DNA of 64,000 nucleotides from Bathynomus jamesi (Eukaryota; Arthropoda; Malacostraca; Isopoda; Cirolanidae). Each line of letters opens with the position of its first letter. The first letter of the stretch is position 1. The notes under the pieces are model-generated. The model searched no databases. It worked only from the letters and a program-made list of their open reading frames with translations, and was not told where the DNA came from. Below, in pieces: positions 54,205-63,850 of the stretch. The translations under genes and the position numbers were made by a program. Where the stretch lies: positions 124,001-188,000 of the forward strand of contig JAJOZX010008801.1 of the NCBI GenBank assembly GCA_023014485.1, in the 5' to 3' direction.

Positions 54205-55690
54205 ACCGACGAAAACAACAAGTACCGCTCCACACTGTAAAGTTAATTGCCAAACATCTATCTTGGCAAATAGAATGAGTAAAGTCGGGTTGGGTTAGTT
54301 CGTGTAATGGCATTTCCTTCCGTCCTTGAGCGAACCAACCAACCAACACGTGTCGCCGAGCTCAGAATTCTTTTAGAAATCGAGACGATAAACATTTCGT
54401 CGACACTACATTCTATCACTACTCTAATAAATTAACTTAACCTAACATAAGTAAGTCAAATTTAACCTATGCTAACCTAACCTAACTTAATCTAACGAAA
54501 AGAAAAATGTTGATAAAATGTCACTTCGAGAGAATAACGTCAGTCCGTTTGAAAGCTTTTTATGACCAAATTGAAAACTTTATGACCAAATTGAAAGCTT
54601 TATGACCAAAATTTGAATGACGATCATTTGGGTTATGGAGTTATTTAATTTTTTTCTTTCCTTTTTTAAAGAAATGTTGTTTATTTAAATATAGAAAACT
54701 TAGTCGGGAACTTAGGTTATTTGTAAAGTTATTGACAGGGTTGTTAATCTCAGAAGTGTTTTGATGAAGAGACTTTTTCTAAATAGGAAAAGTTATATGA
54801 ACACATGTGATAGCTCTAATATATATATATATATATATATATAGGTGCTAACCTTTACAGCAATGGAAATTTAGGAAGCTGACTCGTATTGAAAATGTTG
54901 GAAAAGTGACCTCCCGTCTAAAAGTGGAGTTCAATATTGCGCTTTGTAGTTCATTATGACGCATTTGAGAGTCTAAAAGTACCTCACACACACACACACA
55001 TTGTATTCGTGTATTCTTTTATTCGTAGAAGAGTGTACATATAGTATAAATAAGGATATATGATACGGCGTTTATTTGGGTTATTCAGCAGTCGTCGTAC
55101 GTTTGGCAGGGCGAGAACCCAAACATGTTTTGTCACGTATGTAGTAGCTGTAGAAAGGAAGTAAATATTTGTAGTTGGGAAGGATTTAATTGGAAGAAGG
55201 AAGAAAGCACAAAGTTAAATAGAGTAGGGATGAAGTGGGTTCTCGTGGGCTTTCGTGGTGGGTTGAAAAAAATTACTTGTTCATTGCTTTATTAGTGTTT
55301 TTGGTAGTCATTGAACGTGTGTGGAACGCATGTACGTAACACACTTCTGAAAGGGATTAATGGGACCGAAAAAGGGTAGAATTGGAATTAAGGAGGGAGA
55401 AACGTTAGGTTAAATGGAATTAAAAATTGAACTCTTATCTTTTTTGAAGTCCAAAAATGGCGGAGAGTGAGAATATCAGAGTGGAAATGTCTTTTGTCAT
55501 TATTTTTTTTCCCTTTAAGAATGCCTCCAAACGGTAGTTTGCGTCAACGAAATCAAGGTTTTTCGCTGTTAGCATAAAAATCCCCAATATTTGTCTCAAG
55601 AAAACCAAGGACGATGAGAGGGTTACGTGATCATATTTTTGCATCTTTTCACTTTTAATTTTTTTTTAAAATATATTTTGACGAAATATC
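54205..55690. other. Non-coding interval
   Basis: Contains degenerate CCTAA (telomere-like) repeats at about 54430-54495, three copies of a 20-bp unit (aaagctttatgaccaaattg) at 54553-54610, a TA tract at 54820-54842 and a short CA tract at 54985-54999. No gene. Confidence 0.5.
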
Positions 55691-55975
55691 TTCAAAAAGT
55701 TAAAAAGTTTTATTCACTTTCAAAGTGGTACAACTTTAACTGCGTTTTCTGGCTTTTTTTTTTTTTTTTAAACTTTTGTCGCTTAGCTACTTCCTCGGAG
55801 GACCTCAATGTACATAACTGTTGTTCATCTTTAAAAAGTTAAAAAAGTTTTATTCACTTTCAAAGTGGTACAACTTTAACTGCGTTTTCTGGCTTTTTTT
55901 TTTTTTTTTTTTTTAAACTTTTGTCGCTTAGCTACTTCTTCCTCGGAGGACCTCAAATGTACATAACTCTATTGT
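55691..55975. repeat. Tandemly duplicated MITE right end (CTAAGCGAC family)
   Basis: Two copies of an approximately 139-bp unit (taaaaagttttattcacttt ... cttttgtcgcttagctactt ... ggaggacctca), matching the right half of the fold-back at 28106-28376. Confidence 0.8.
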
Positions 55976-57034
55976 TCATTTCTCGTGTCTAATATAAGAT
56001 TAGATGAAGGAAAGGCTCTTCTTTCCCCGATAGTTTTCTTGCTCTATTCTTTTGGTGACGTTTCATTCAAGCACATCTGAACGTCTTCGGTTAGGTTAGG
56101 AATTAATTTGTTTAGGGGTATGACAGTGCTTATATACGTTAAAGGCTTTACATCTATGAGTGCCAACACTTTCTTAATTAATGGCAGCTGAACCACGCAT
56201 TACAATTGGCTCTCCGATATTGAGCATCACAGTTAAGACATTATTATTATATATTATTATTATTATTATTATTATTATTATCATCATTATCATCATTATC
56301 ATTATTGAAAACTTCCTCCGTGAATGTCGTTTGAGATTGTTTTTCGTTCAAAAGAGTATTTCCCTCCGGCATCATTGACACGAGTGAAGAACAATGTGAC
56401 AAACCCACAAATCCCCGAAGGATATCGAAACCCATAAAAAAAAATGACAGCTTCAAAGAATACTTTCGATGGGGTGAAAACGACGCGCGTCTCGATGCTA
56501 CCCCCGAAGCCCCACCCCAGTCTCCCCTTAGTGACGTCACCATTGGTAATCCTCTCGACGGGAATTTTTGGGGGGGTGGGGAGGAAGGGATTTGTAGTGA
56601 GGCTGTCTTTATCTTCCTAGAATCCGCCAGGGTATTGTATTGGTGAAATCGGTGGGCGTTTAATGTTGAGGTCGTGGATTTGAGTCTCGTTTCGGACCAG
56701 ATTTCAGCAAATAAGGTGCTACTCTACGTAAAACCAATGGTCTCCTCCGTCATATACCCTCTGGAGATGTTACGAACGAAGTTAAATAACAAATTATTAT
56801 TCCTCGCTGGGGAGGGGGCACGTGATCGTTACTCCGTTCGGGGCCTCCAAAGTCGGATTTACCTTCTCTGATTCGTTTGGAGGTCGACCAGCTTCATCAT
56901 CAGTACCAGGATAACGACATATGATAGACTTAACATCGTGTCGATAAGTATGTTGTGCATTAGAGTAGGTTAGGTTAAGTTAGGTTTTCAGAGTTTCGAT
57001 GTTATTATGGTCTTGTCGATCCGATGGGTGAGAT
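55976..57034. other. Non-coding interval with (ATT)n
   Basis: ATT/ATC microsatellite at about 56240-56305 and a G-run near 56567-56583. No recognised gene. Confidence 0.5.
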
Positions 57035-57192
57035 AATCAGTGAAGAGAGCCAAAACTTGGCACAGCGCTCAGGTCAAATAATGCGGCCCATTGCTCTAAC
57101 TCCTGTATTATTATCACCAGCATCATCGGGGTTCGAACCCCCGACCTCGTCTACTAATGAAACTGTGTTATACCCACTGAGCTATTGACGTT
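57035..57192 (-). mobile_element. tRNA-headed SINE, family B
   Basis: The minus-strand head is atagctcagtgggtataaca with box-B GGTTCGAACCCC; the body gatgctggtgataataatac aggagtt and tail gacctgagcgctgtgcc match 61936-62085. Confidence 0.85.
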
Positions 57193-57252
57193 TTTCGTCA
57201 TGGGTATAAAGAACCGTGAACTTTCCTCGTACATTTGTTTTGGAATTTTATA

Positions 57253-57280
57253 CAGGGTGTTTCTAAAGTCGTGCAAACCA

Positions 57281-57317
<37 letters not shown>

Positions 57318-57589
57318 TTTAAGTTCGGGAAGAACCGATTCGCCTCTATTTAAAAGGGCATATCTCGGCGGAAAAACAAAGAAAAAGTGAGAGGAAAGAC
57401 AGAGGAAAAAGAAAGGGTGGAGGGGACAGTCGAAGTGGAAAAAGACCAAGGATGACAAGGACTGCACGGTCGAGCCCCCATCATCCTTGGGTGCTAGGGC
57501 CGGGAGGGCGCACGTGAAACCTCCAGGAACAAGCGCGTACAAACGAGCACAAAGAGCACTAAAGAGCACGAGCTTAGAACCCCCTTGCG

Positions 57590-57623
<34 letters not shown>

Positions 57624-57646
57624 TGCGCGACTTTAGAAACACCTTG
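57253..57646. mobile_element. Mariner-type MITE carrying foreign insert
   Basis: Ends CAGGGTGTTTCTAAAGTCGT and CAAGGTGTTTCTAAAGTCGC, TA-flanked, same family as 25450-26351. Between two internal (TA)n tracts lies 57315-57590, a purine-rich then GC-rich segment unlike the neighbourhood and not recognised. Confidence 0.8.
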
Positions 57647-57649
57647 TAG

Positions 57650-57952
57650 AATAAAACTAACAACGTCATTAAATGTAGGATTAGTCTAAAATATTGAGTG
57701 AAATGGCGGGGAAGAATTAGTTATGAATAATCCACATTTTAATGCCGTCATCTTCCATCCTTTGAACCTAATTTAAAGGGATTGAAGAGGATTTTGGTTT
57801 TTGCGTTGAATAGTTTAGATTTTGTATATTACGTTTCCATCCCTCCATCTCGCTGCGTTTTCAATTTTATTCTAAACATTTACAGAGCTTGTGGTCGACG
57901 TTTCCAAGAAATTAAAACGAATTATGTATATATATATATATATTATATATAT
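57650..57952. other. Non-coding interval
   Basis: AT-rich sequence with an interrupted TA tract at 57925-57955; no feature. Confidence 0.4.
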
Positions 57953-58059
57953 ATATTTAACTGCAATGACCGCGCAGTATATTAACGTATAGAAACGACG
58001 TAAGTATAGGGGAGTGTTCTGCACACGAGGAAGAGAAATAACAAACAAATGAAAAATAA

Positions 58060-58132
58060 GGCACCCGCCCGGGAATCGAACCAGGATCTTCCGATTGCCG
58101 GTCAGACGTGCTAACCACTACACTACGGAGCC
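58060..58132 (-). tRNA. tRNA-like unit (inverted copy)
   Basis: Complement of the direct units, with one G fewer before box B (CCTGGTTCGATTCC). Likely non-functional as a tRNA for the reasons given for the next entry. Confidence 0.45.
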
Positions 58133-58222
58133 ACGATAGTCAGAAGTCACGATTTGCGAGGGTGCCCTCTCAAGGCATTGGTTTCTGCCCTATGTAGGAG
58201 AATTACAACTTCTGACTATCGT

Positions 58223-58296
58223 GGCTCCGTAGTGTAGTGGTTAGCACGTCTGACCGGCAATCGGAAGATCCTGGGTTCGATTCCCGGGCGGGTGCC
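58223..58296 (+). tRNA. tRNA-like unit 1
   Basis: 74 nt. Box A TAGTGTAGTGG and box B GGTTCGATTCC match the RNA polymerase III consensus, and a TTTTT terminator follows within 10 bp. D-arm (GTGT/GCAC), anticodon arm (TCTGA/TCGGA with loop CCGGCAA, apparent anticodon GGC) and T-arm (CTGGG/CCCGG) fold. The acceptor arm GGCTCCG pairs poorly with the 3' end GCGGGTGCC, and position 33 is C rather than U. The 5' half resembles tRNA-Val. Probably a transcribable tRNA-like or pseudo-tRNA rather than a working tRNA. Confidence 0.5.
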
Positions 58297-58485
58297 TTAT
58301 TTTTAATTTGTTTGTTATTTCTCTTCCTCGTGTGCAGAACACTCCTCTATACTTACGTCGTTTCTATACGTTAATATACTGCGCGGTCATTGCAGTTAAA
58401 TGTACGTATTCACGATTTGCGAGGGTGCCCTCTCAAGGCATTGGTTTCTGCCCTATGTAGGAGAATTACAACTTCTGACTATCGT

Positions 58486-58559
58486 GGCTCCGTAGTGTAG
58501 TGGTTAGCACGTCTGACCGGCAATCGGAAGATCCTGGGTTCGATTCCAGGGCGGGTGCC
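58486..58559 (+). tRNA. tRNA-like unit 2
   Basis: Same as unit 1 except CCAGGG for CCCGGG in the T-arm 3' strand, which changes one T-stem pair. Confidence 0.5.
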
Positions 58560-58748
58560 TTATTTTTCATTTGTTTGTTATTTCTCTTCCTCGTGTGCAG
58601 AACACTCCTCTATACTTACGTCGTTTCTATACGTTAATATACTGCGCGGTCATTGCAGTTAAATGTACGTATTCACGATTTGCGAGGGTGCCCTCTCAAG
58701 GCATTGGTTTCTGCCCTATGTAGGAGAATTACAACTTCTGACTATCGT

Positions 58749-58822
58749 GGCTCCGTAGTGTAGTGGTTAGCACGTCTGACCGGCAATCGGAAGATCCTGG
58801 GTTCGATTCCCGGGCGGGTGCC
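58749..58822 (+). tRNA. tRNA-like unit 3
   Basis: Identical over the tRNA-like part to unit 1. Confidence 0.5.
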
Positions 58823-59011
58823 TTATTTTTCATTTGTTTGTTATTTCTCTTCCTCGTGTGCAGAACACTCCTCTATACTTACGTCGTTTCTATACGTTAA
58901 TATACTGCGCGGTCATTGCAGTTAAATGTACGTATTCACGATTTGCGAGGGTGCCCTCTCAAGGCATTGGTTTCTGCCCTATGTACGAGAATTACAACTT
59001 CTGACTATCGT

Positions 59012-59085
59012 GGCTCCGTAGTGTAGTGGTTAGCACGTTTGACCGGCAATCGGAAGATCCTGGGTTCGATTCCCGGGCGGGTGCC
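59012..59085 (+). tRNA. tRNA-like unit 4
   Basis: As unit 1 with GTTTGA for GTCTGA at the start of the anticodon stem, weakening one pair. The array ends soon after, at a (TA)n tract. Confidence 0.5.
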
Positions 59086-59174
59086 TTATTTTTCATTTGT
59101 TTGTTATTTCTCTTCCTCGTGTGCAGAACACTCCTCTATACTTACGTCGTTCTATACATATATATATATATATT

Positions 59175-59653
59175 ATGTTTTTTTGCGAAATCGGTCTTTT
59201 TTGAAATTCTCCGGTCAGTTTGCAAAGAAACCAAAACAATAGTAATTTTACAAAATGACCTTAAATGTTTGATCATTTGCAAAAACACAAAAATCGGTCA
59301 ATTTGCAAAAAACAAAAATCGGCCACTTTGCAAAATCACCAATAATCTTGTCGGTGTATTTGGAAAATCTCTTGTTCTAATACTGTAGAACCTTCTAGCT
59401 CCTAACCTAACCACAATGACACTGTTGGTTAGGTTAGGTTAGGTTAGGAGCTAGAAGGTTCTACAGTATTAGAACAAGAGATTTTGCAAATACACCGACA
59501 AGATTATTGGTGATTTTGCAAATTGACCGATTTTTGTGTTTTTTGCAAAATGATCAAACATTTAAGGTCATTTTGTAAAATTACTATTGTTTTGGTTTCT
59601 TTCCAAACTGACCGGAGAATTTGCAAAAAGACCGATTTCGCAAAAAAACCCGT
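59175..59653. mobile_element. Large fold-back element with TTAGG apex
   Basis: Arms of about 230 bp are nearly identical: ttttttgcgaaatcggtctt at the left pairs with the right end, and gagctagaaggttctacagt at the inner end. The loop carries CCTAACCTAACC and GGTTAGGTTAGGTTAGGTTA. Flanked by TA tracts. No coding capacity. Confidence 0.9.
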
Positions 59654-59654
59654 A

Positions 59655-59678
59655 AAATATATATATATATATATATAT
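59655..59678. repeat. (TA)n microsatellite
   Basis: TA tract between the fold-back and the Penelope palindrome. Confidence 0.9.
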
Positions 59679-59719
59679 GAAAATTATTTCACGAAAGTGA
59701 CACGTGAAAAATATTTATG

Positions 59720-59930
59720 ATGAATAAAACCACGAAGGGAAAAGAAGCACAGACTGGTGCTCAAGCGCTTTCGTCTAATGACCTCCTCAGGAACACTGGA
59801 GTGAAAGGAGAGTTCAAGGCAACCTATATATTGCCTTGAACTCTCCTTTCACTCCATCGTTCCTGAGGAGGTCATTAGACGAAAGCGCTTGAGCACCAGT
59901 CTGTGTTCCTTTTCCCTTCGTGGTTTTATT

Positions 59931-59936
<6 letters not shown>
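59720..59936. mobile_element. Penelope-like terminal palindrome, family 1
   Basis: Head-to-head copies joined at cctatatat (about 59822-59830), each about 104 bp. The plus arm reads CTGAGGA (59863-59869), G, GTC-ATTA-GAC (59871-59880), GAAA (59881-59884), GCGCTTGAGCACC and a tail ending ggttttattcatc. The minus arm is a near-identical mirror. Confidence 0.8.

Positions 59937-60002
<66 letters not shown>
59937..60002. repeat. (TA)n microsatellite
   Basis: About 33 TA units. Confidence 0.97.
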
Positions 60003-60007
<5 letters not shown>

Positions 60008-60079
60008 ATAATTGTAACAAAAAGTTTAAAATATTTGCCGTTAGGCCTATTTGCTATTATTTTAAATTATTTATAATTG

Positions 60080-60610
60080 TTTTTTTATAACAACACACTC
60101 TTCTGATGTTGTATTTGTTTAAATTTAAATATCTGGGTCAAATTATTACCAGCTCCTTGAGTGACGATTCAGACATAAGGAAACAATATCGAAGTAACTT
60201 TGGTAAGGCAAACGTGATTATAAGGAACTTCAAATTCCGTACAAGCGAAGCTGAAGACACTCTTTTTCCGTACTTTCTGCACCGCTATTTATGATCAGCA
60301 ACTCTGGGTTAATTTTAAAAGAAGGTTCTTGCTGAAGCCTGAATTTGCTTTATAACAGGACCTTTCAACTGATGCTTAAGTTACCTCCAAGATGTTCAGC
60401 TTCACAAATGTTCGCTAACCAAAACGTTTCGAGCCTTCCTGAGGTAACAAGACGTACTGAAATACAGTCTAATGCGAAGAATTAAAAACTTAGACAATCC
60501 AATTGTCCAAGCTATTCATCAGTCCTTCTTTATGTCTTCTCTAGACTGTGGACTGCCTGGTATGAAAATGTTTGTCTATAGGTCACTAACATCAGCATTA
60601 GTATTATTTC
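60080..60610 (+). pseudogene. Non-LTR reverse transcriptase, distal relic
   Basis: Plus-strand FKFKYLGQIITSSLSDDSDI aligns with FKYLGQTITSSLSDDSD in the LINE at 50060-51155. Downstream remnants (CSLTKTFRAFL, RIKNLDNPIVQAIHQS) match the same protein's tail with many stops. It ends near an (ATT)n tract, as a retroelement tail might. Confidence 0.8.
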
Positions 60611-60617
60611 ATTAGCG

Positions 60618-60656
<39 letters not shown>
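60618..60656. repeat. (ATT)n microsatellite
   Basis: Thirteen ATT units following the LINE relic. Confidence 0.95.
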
Positions 60657-60658
<2 letters not shown>

Positions 60659-60659
60659 G

Positions 60660-61935
60660 CGGATTGCTGTTAACTCAATTTTAGTCCTAGTTTTTGTTTT
60701 TTTATTTAGTTTTAAGTGGTTGTATCGTTTACCTTGACAGGATATTATGCTTTATCGTCAAAAGATAAATCCTTTGACGATAAAGATTAAATCATTATCA
60801 TCAATAAAATACTCCGAAATTTCGATGAAAAAATTATTTTTTGTTTTACTAAAATCTTGGTTTAAATCTAGAAAATAAAGTTATTAATGATGACTACACG
60901 ATAAAAAGAGTTTCCGGGTAATATTTTATAATAATCTTCGGTTTCATTTGAAATAAAAACGATAAAATAAAAAATGCAACTTGAAAATTTCTGGTGAACG
61001 AGAAAGATTTCATTAAATTTGGAGCAAGATACGCGGTCATTAGTGATTAGGATGTCATTACAGATTGATAATGGGTCATAAATCCAGAGCCTGGAAACGA
61101 ATTAATTGTGAAGGGCTTCGTTCGTCTCGTCCCGTGGCGACGATGAATGAATGAAAATGTCAATGAGATAAACTCGGAAGCTAATTCCGTCGTGTAAGTG
61201 AAACGCTCGTTTCATTATCCGTAGAGTTTCGTTCCACCCCCCCCGCGATTCGTCCTGAAATGAGTGCCAAGAGTGCCACCTAAATTGGAAAGTTCATATT
61301 GATATTTTTTCTTCTCTTTTCGCCATTAAATTATTATACTTTACCTGTGAATGTACTGCTACTTCGTTTTTGGTCGAAGAAAGACGCTCCGTTTAATCGG
61401 ATATAGTTTGGGAAAAAAGTTCGCCGAGATGCACGGTAAATTCTCCATAAACCGCACCTTCGATAAACCGTACTTTAAATAGTAAAGTATTTCATATTTT
61501 TTAGTGTAATGATGCGTGTATTTTATCGTAGCTGTACTTCATTTCACTTCATGCGTTTTTAGTACTTGAGTGCACAATATAATGAAATCTGTTCCATTTT
61601 GTCGTGTAGACGTTTATTTTAATGTATTTCATTCATTTTGTTATTTTCTTCATTTTAACTCGAATATAAGCCTCGGGAAAAAAAGTCTTTCACTTAGACG
61701 TACACCAATTAGTTGGTGCGCTTTATGGAGCGTTTACTGTATCAAATTTCTGAAAAAATCGTAAGGATTTAGTAATGAGTAATACGAAACAATATTAAAA
61801 ATGAGTAATTTTTTATGCTTTTTAGAAATTTTAAATTTCTAGGTGAACTTTTTTCCGAAGCTTTACGCAAAATTGGTGTACGATGCAGTCTGTCGTCGTA
61901 AAGAGGGATCTACATACGAGTCTTAATGCGTAAGA
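60660..61935. other. Unannotated interval
   Basis: About 1.3 kb without any protein, RNA or repeat signature I can support; a short hairpin tttgacgataaag/ctttatcgtcaaa lies near 60750-60785. Confidence 0.5.
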
Positions 61936-62085
61936 AATGCTAGTATCTCATATTCCCCGTAAACGGAGTGAAGACGGTTCGAATCCCGGTGATGCTGGTA
62001 GGGATAATAATACAGGAGTTAGAGCAGTGGGCCTGAGCTTTAGTTGTCCTGAGCGCTGTGCCACTTTCTGACCCTTCTCATTGAT
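61936..62085 (+). mobile_element. tRNA-headed SINE, family B
   Basis: Head with box-B GGTTCGAATCCC; body gatgctggtagggataataa tacaggagttagagc; tail cctgagcgctgtgccac. The box A half is degraded. Confidence 0.75.
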
Positions 62086-62242
62086 TATAATTATTATCAG
62101 ATTAATAAAACCTTTCAACGTTACCGAAGATTCCTCCCCAAAAAAACATTAAAACATAGAATTATCGAACGTGAATGGAATCGAAGGATTGTAATCCATT
62201 TTGCTTCGATTCGAAACGATAAACAGATAAGCAACCTTTTAA

Positions 62243-62552
62243 CCCTTTAAGCAAAGCTGGGCATTTGCGGCATATTTTGCGGTACTGCGGTACTTGCGGT
62301 ACCACCGCACTACCACCCCGGGCCCCCATAACGCAGTACCGCAAAGGATCGCTGAAGGTACCGCAGTACCGCTACCGCATTCAAATTTCCGCGTACCGGT
62401 TTGGTACCGGTTTGGTAGTGCAGCAGTACCGCAGTACCGCAATATGCCGCAAGTGCCCAGCTCTGCCTTTAAGGACTGACGGTACAAATTGGTAACGTTT
62501 CAAATACACGCATTCATAACTTAACACTACAAAACATTCAGGACTTAAAGGG
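62243..62552. mobile_element. piggyBac-type MITE, interrupted by a hAT MITE
   Basis: TTAA at 62239-62242 and 62553-62556 with ends CCCTTTAAG and CCCTTTAAGTCC in inverted orientation. Without the nested element it is about 90 bp. Confidence 0.8.
62252..62465. mobile_element. hAT MITE with GCGGTACT repeats, TSD CCTTTAAG
   Basis: Ends CAAAGCTGGGCATTTGCGG and CAGAGCTGGGCACTTGCGG; perfect 8-bp duplications CCTTTAAG (62244-62251, 62466-62473) taken from the piggyBac-type end. Same family as 29470-29691. Confidence 0.95.
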
Positions 62553-62631
62553 TTAAGGTTGAATGGCAACACTGAATATGCGCTTTCAATCAAATGCAGA
62601 ATTCATCTGTGTACGTGTGTGTGCGCGTAAA

Positions 62632-63265
62632 AAAAGTAAAAAGTTTTCAATTAAGGTAAAGTTCGCATTGGTGTAAATCGATAAAGGAAGCCAATTTAAG
62701 GAATCTTCGTCTTTCACATTGAAATTGGCAGAACGAAAACTGGCAAATTGGTTCGCCTTCAAAATTAAACAAACAGATCGAACACCAAATGTACAATGAC
62801 ACACATACAACAAACAATGGCGTCATAGCAAATTTAAATACAACAATTTCGGTTAAAAGCACATGCGCTTTTTAAATACAAAGAATGCAGTTTTTAAATA
62901 CAATTTTAAATACAACAATTTTTAAATAAAAAAAACTTTTTAAATGCAATTTTATATACAACAATTTTTAAATAAAAAAAAAATACGCTTTTTAAGTACA
63001 ATTTTAAATACAACAATTTCGGTTAAAAGCACATTTGCTTTTAATCGAAACTGTTGTATTTAAATTTGCGATGACGTCATTGTTTGTTATATGTGTGTCA
63101 TCGTACAGTTGGTGTTCGATCTGTTTGTTTAATTTTTGAAGGCGAACCAATTTGCCAGTTTTTGTTCTGCCAATTTCAATGTGAAAGACGACGATTCCTT
63201 AAATTGGCTTCCTTTATCGATTTGCCCCGATGCGAACTTTACTTTAATTGAAAAGTTTTTACATT
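62632..63265. mobile_element. Large fold-back, about 215-bp arms
   Basis: aaaagttttcaattaaggta at the left pairs with the right end near 63240-63262. The arms share gaaattggcagaacgaaaac and gatcgaacaccaaatgtaca. The centre (62860-63040) is itself built of repeated aaatacaacaattt blocks. Confidence 0.85.
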
Positions 63266-63609
63266 TTTCTGACTTATCGGGTTTCCCTCATTTTTCCGGT
63301 TTTGTATGATGGGTGTCTTTAGACGGTGCTCTGTCCGATTTGCGTAGGATTGGATAATTGCCTGATTTTTCTCCGTAGTTACAGCCAGGAAGGAATCAAA
63401 TGACGAAGTGGACCCGTAGTTTAACGCGGGGTCCGAACTACGGGTCGTTGCACATCTGGACGCTGAAGCCGATTACGTGTCCGACTTCTCGAACAGACGC
63501 AACGTCCCTTAACTGCGCTCGTTTAGCGTTTTGTGGATTCTGTTTTTGATGAGGGTTCGAAGTAGTGTTTTGAGTTCTTTCCCAACATTTTCGGATATCC
63601 ATTTTCACC
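63266..63609. other. Interval with possible SINE-A fragment
   Basis: gtagtttaacgcggggtccg at about 63416-63435 resembles the inner part of SINE family A in minus orientation; otherwise nothing recognised. Confidence 0.4.
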
Positions 63610-63850
63610 GTTGTAAGCGTCTCGTGGCTCGGTCGGTCGGTTAGGGTGCCGCCCGGCAGTGCTGAGACTCCGCAGAGTCGCGAGTTCGAAACCCAGTGCT
63701 GCTTAGAGCTGGGCGGTTGTCTTTTCTGTGCCTTACGTCACGAGGAAACGGCAGGCCGGCTAACTCCCCTTAATTGATTCTGCATAAGGTAGCCCAGGTT
63801 GGCACCCCTTCCCCCCTGGGGGGGGATATGGAATATGGATGTTACCTACA
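63610..63850 (+). mobile_element. tRNA-headed SINE, family C
   Basis: Head GTGGCTCGGTCGGTCGGTTA through gccgcccggcagtgctgaga, box-B-like GAGTTCGAAACCC, body gggcggttgtcttttctgtg and tail ggcaccccttccccc. Same family as 47955-48205. Confidence 0.82.

Larger units (their letters stand above)
57953..59155. repeat. 263-bp tandem array of tRNA-like units, first unit inverted
   Basis: Four direct units with starts exactly 263 bp apart (tRNA-like parts at 58223, 58486, 58749 and 59012) plus one inverted unit at the left. Inter-unit sequence (acgatttgcgagggtgccct, cctcgtgtgcagaacactcc, actgcgcggtcattgcagtt) is almost identical among copies. Confidence 0.97.

Noticed and set aside
55627..55842. Hydrophobic 71-codon frame as a membrane protein
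   Set aside because: Phenylalanine and leucine come from poly-T runs in a duplicated MITE end.
56181..56378. Frame with an isoleucine run as a transmembrane protein
   Set aside because: The run is a translation of (ATT)n.
58223..59085. Functional tRNA gene cluster
   Set aside because: Acceptor arm mismatches and C at position 33 make aminoacylation-competent tRNA unlikely; reported as tRNA-like only.
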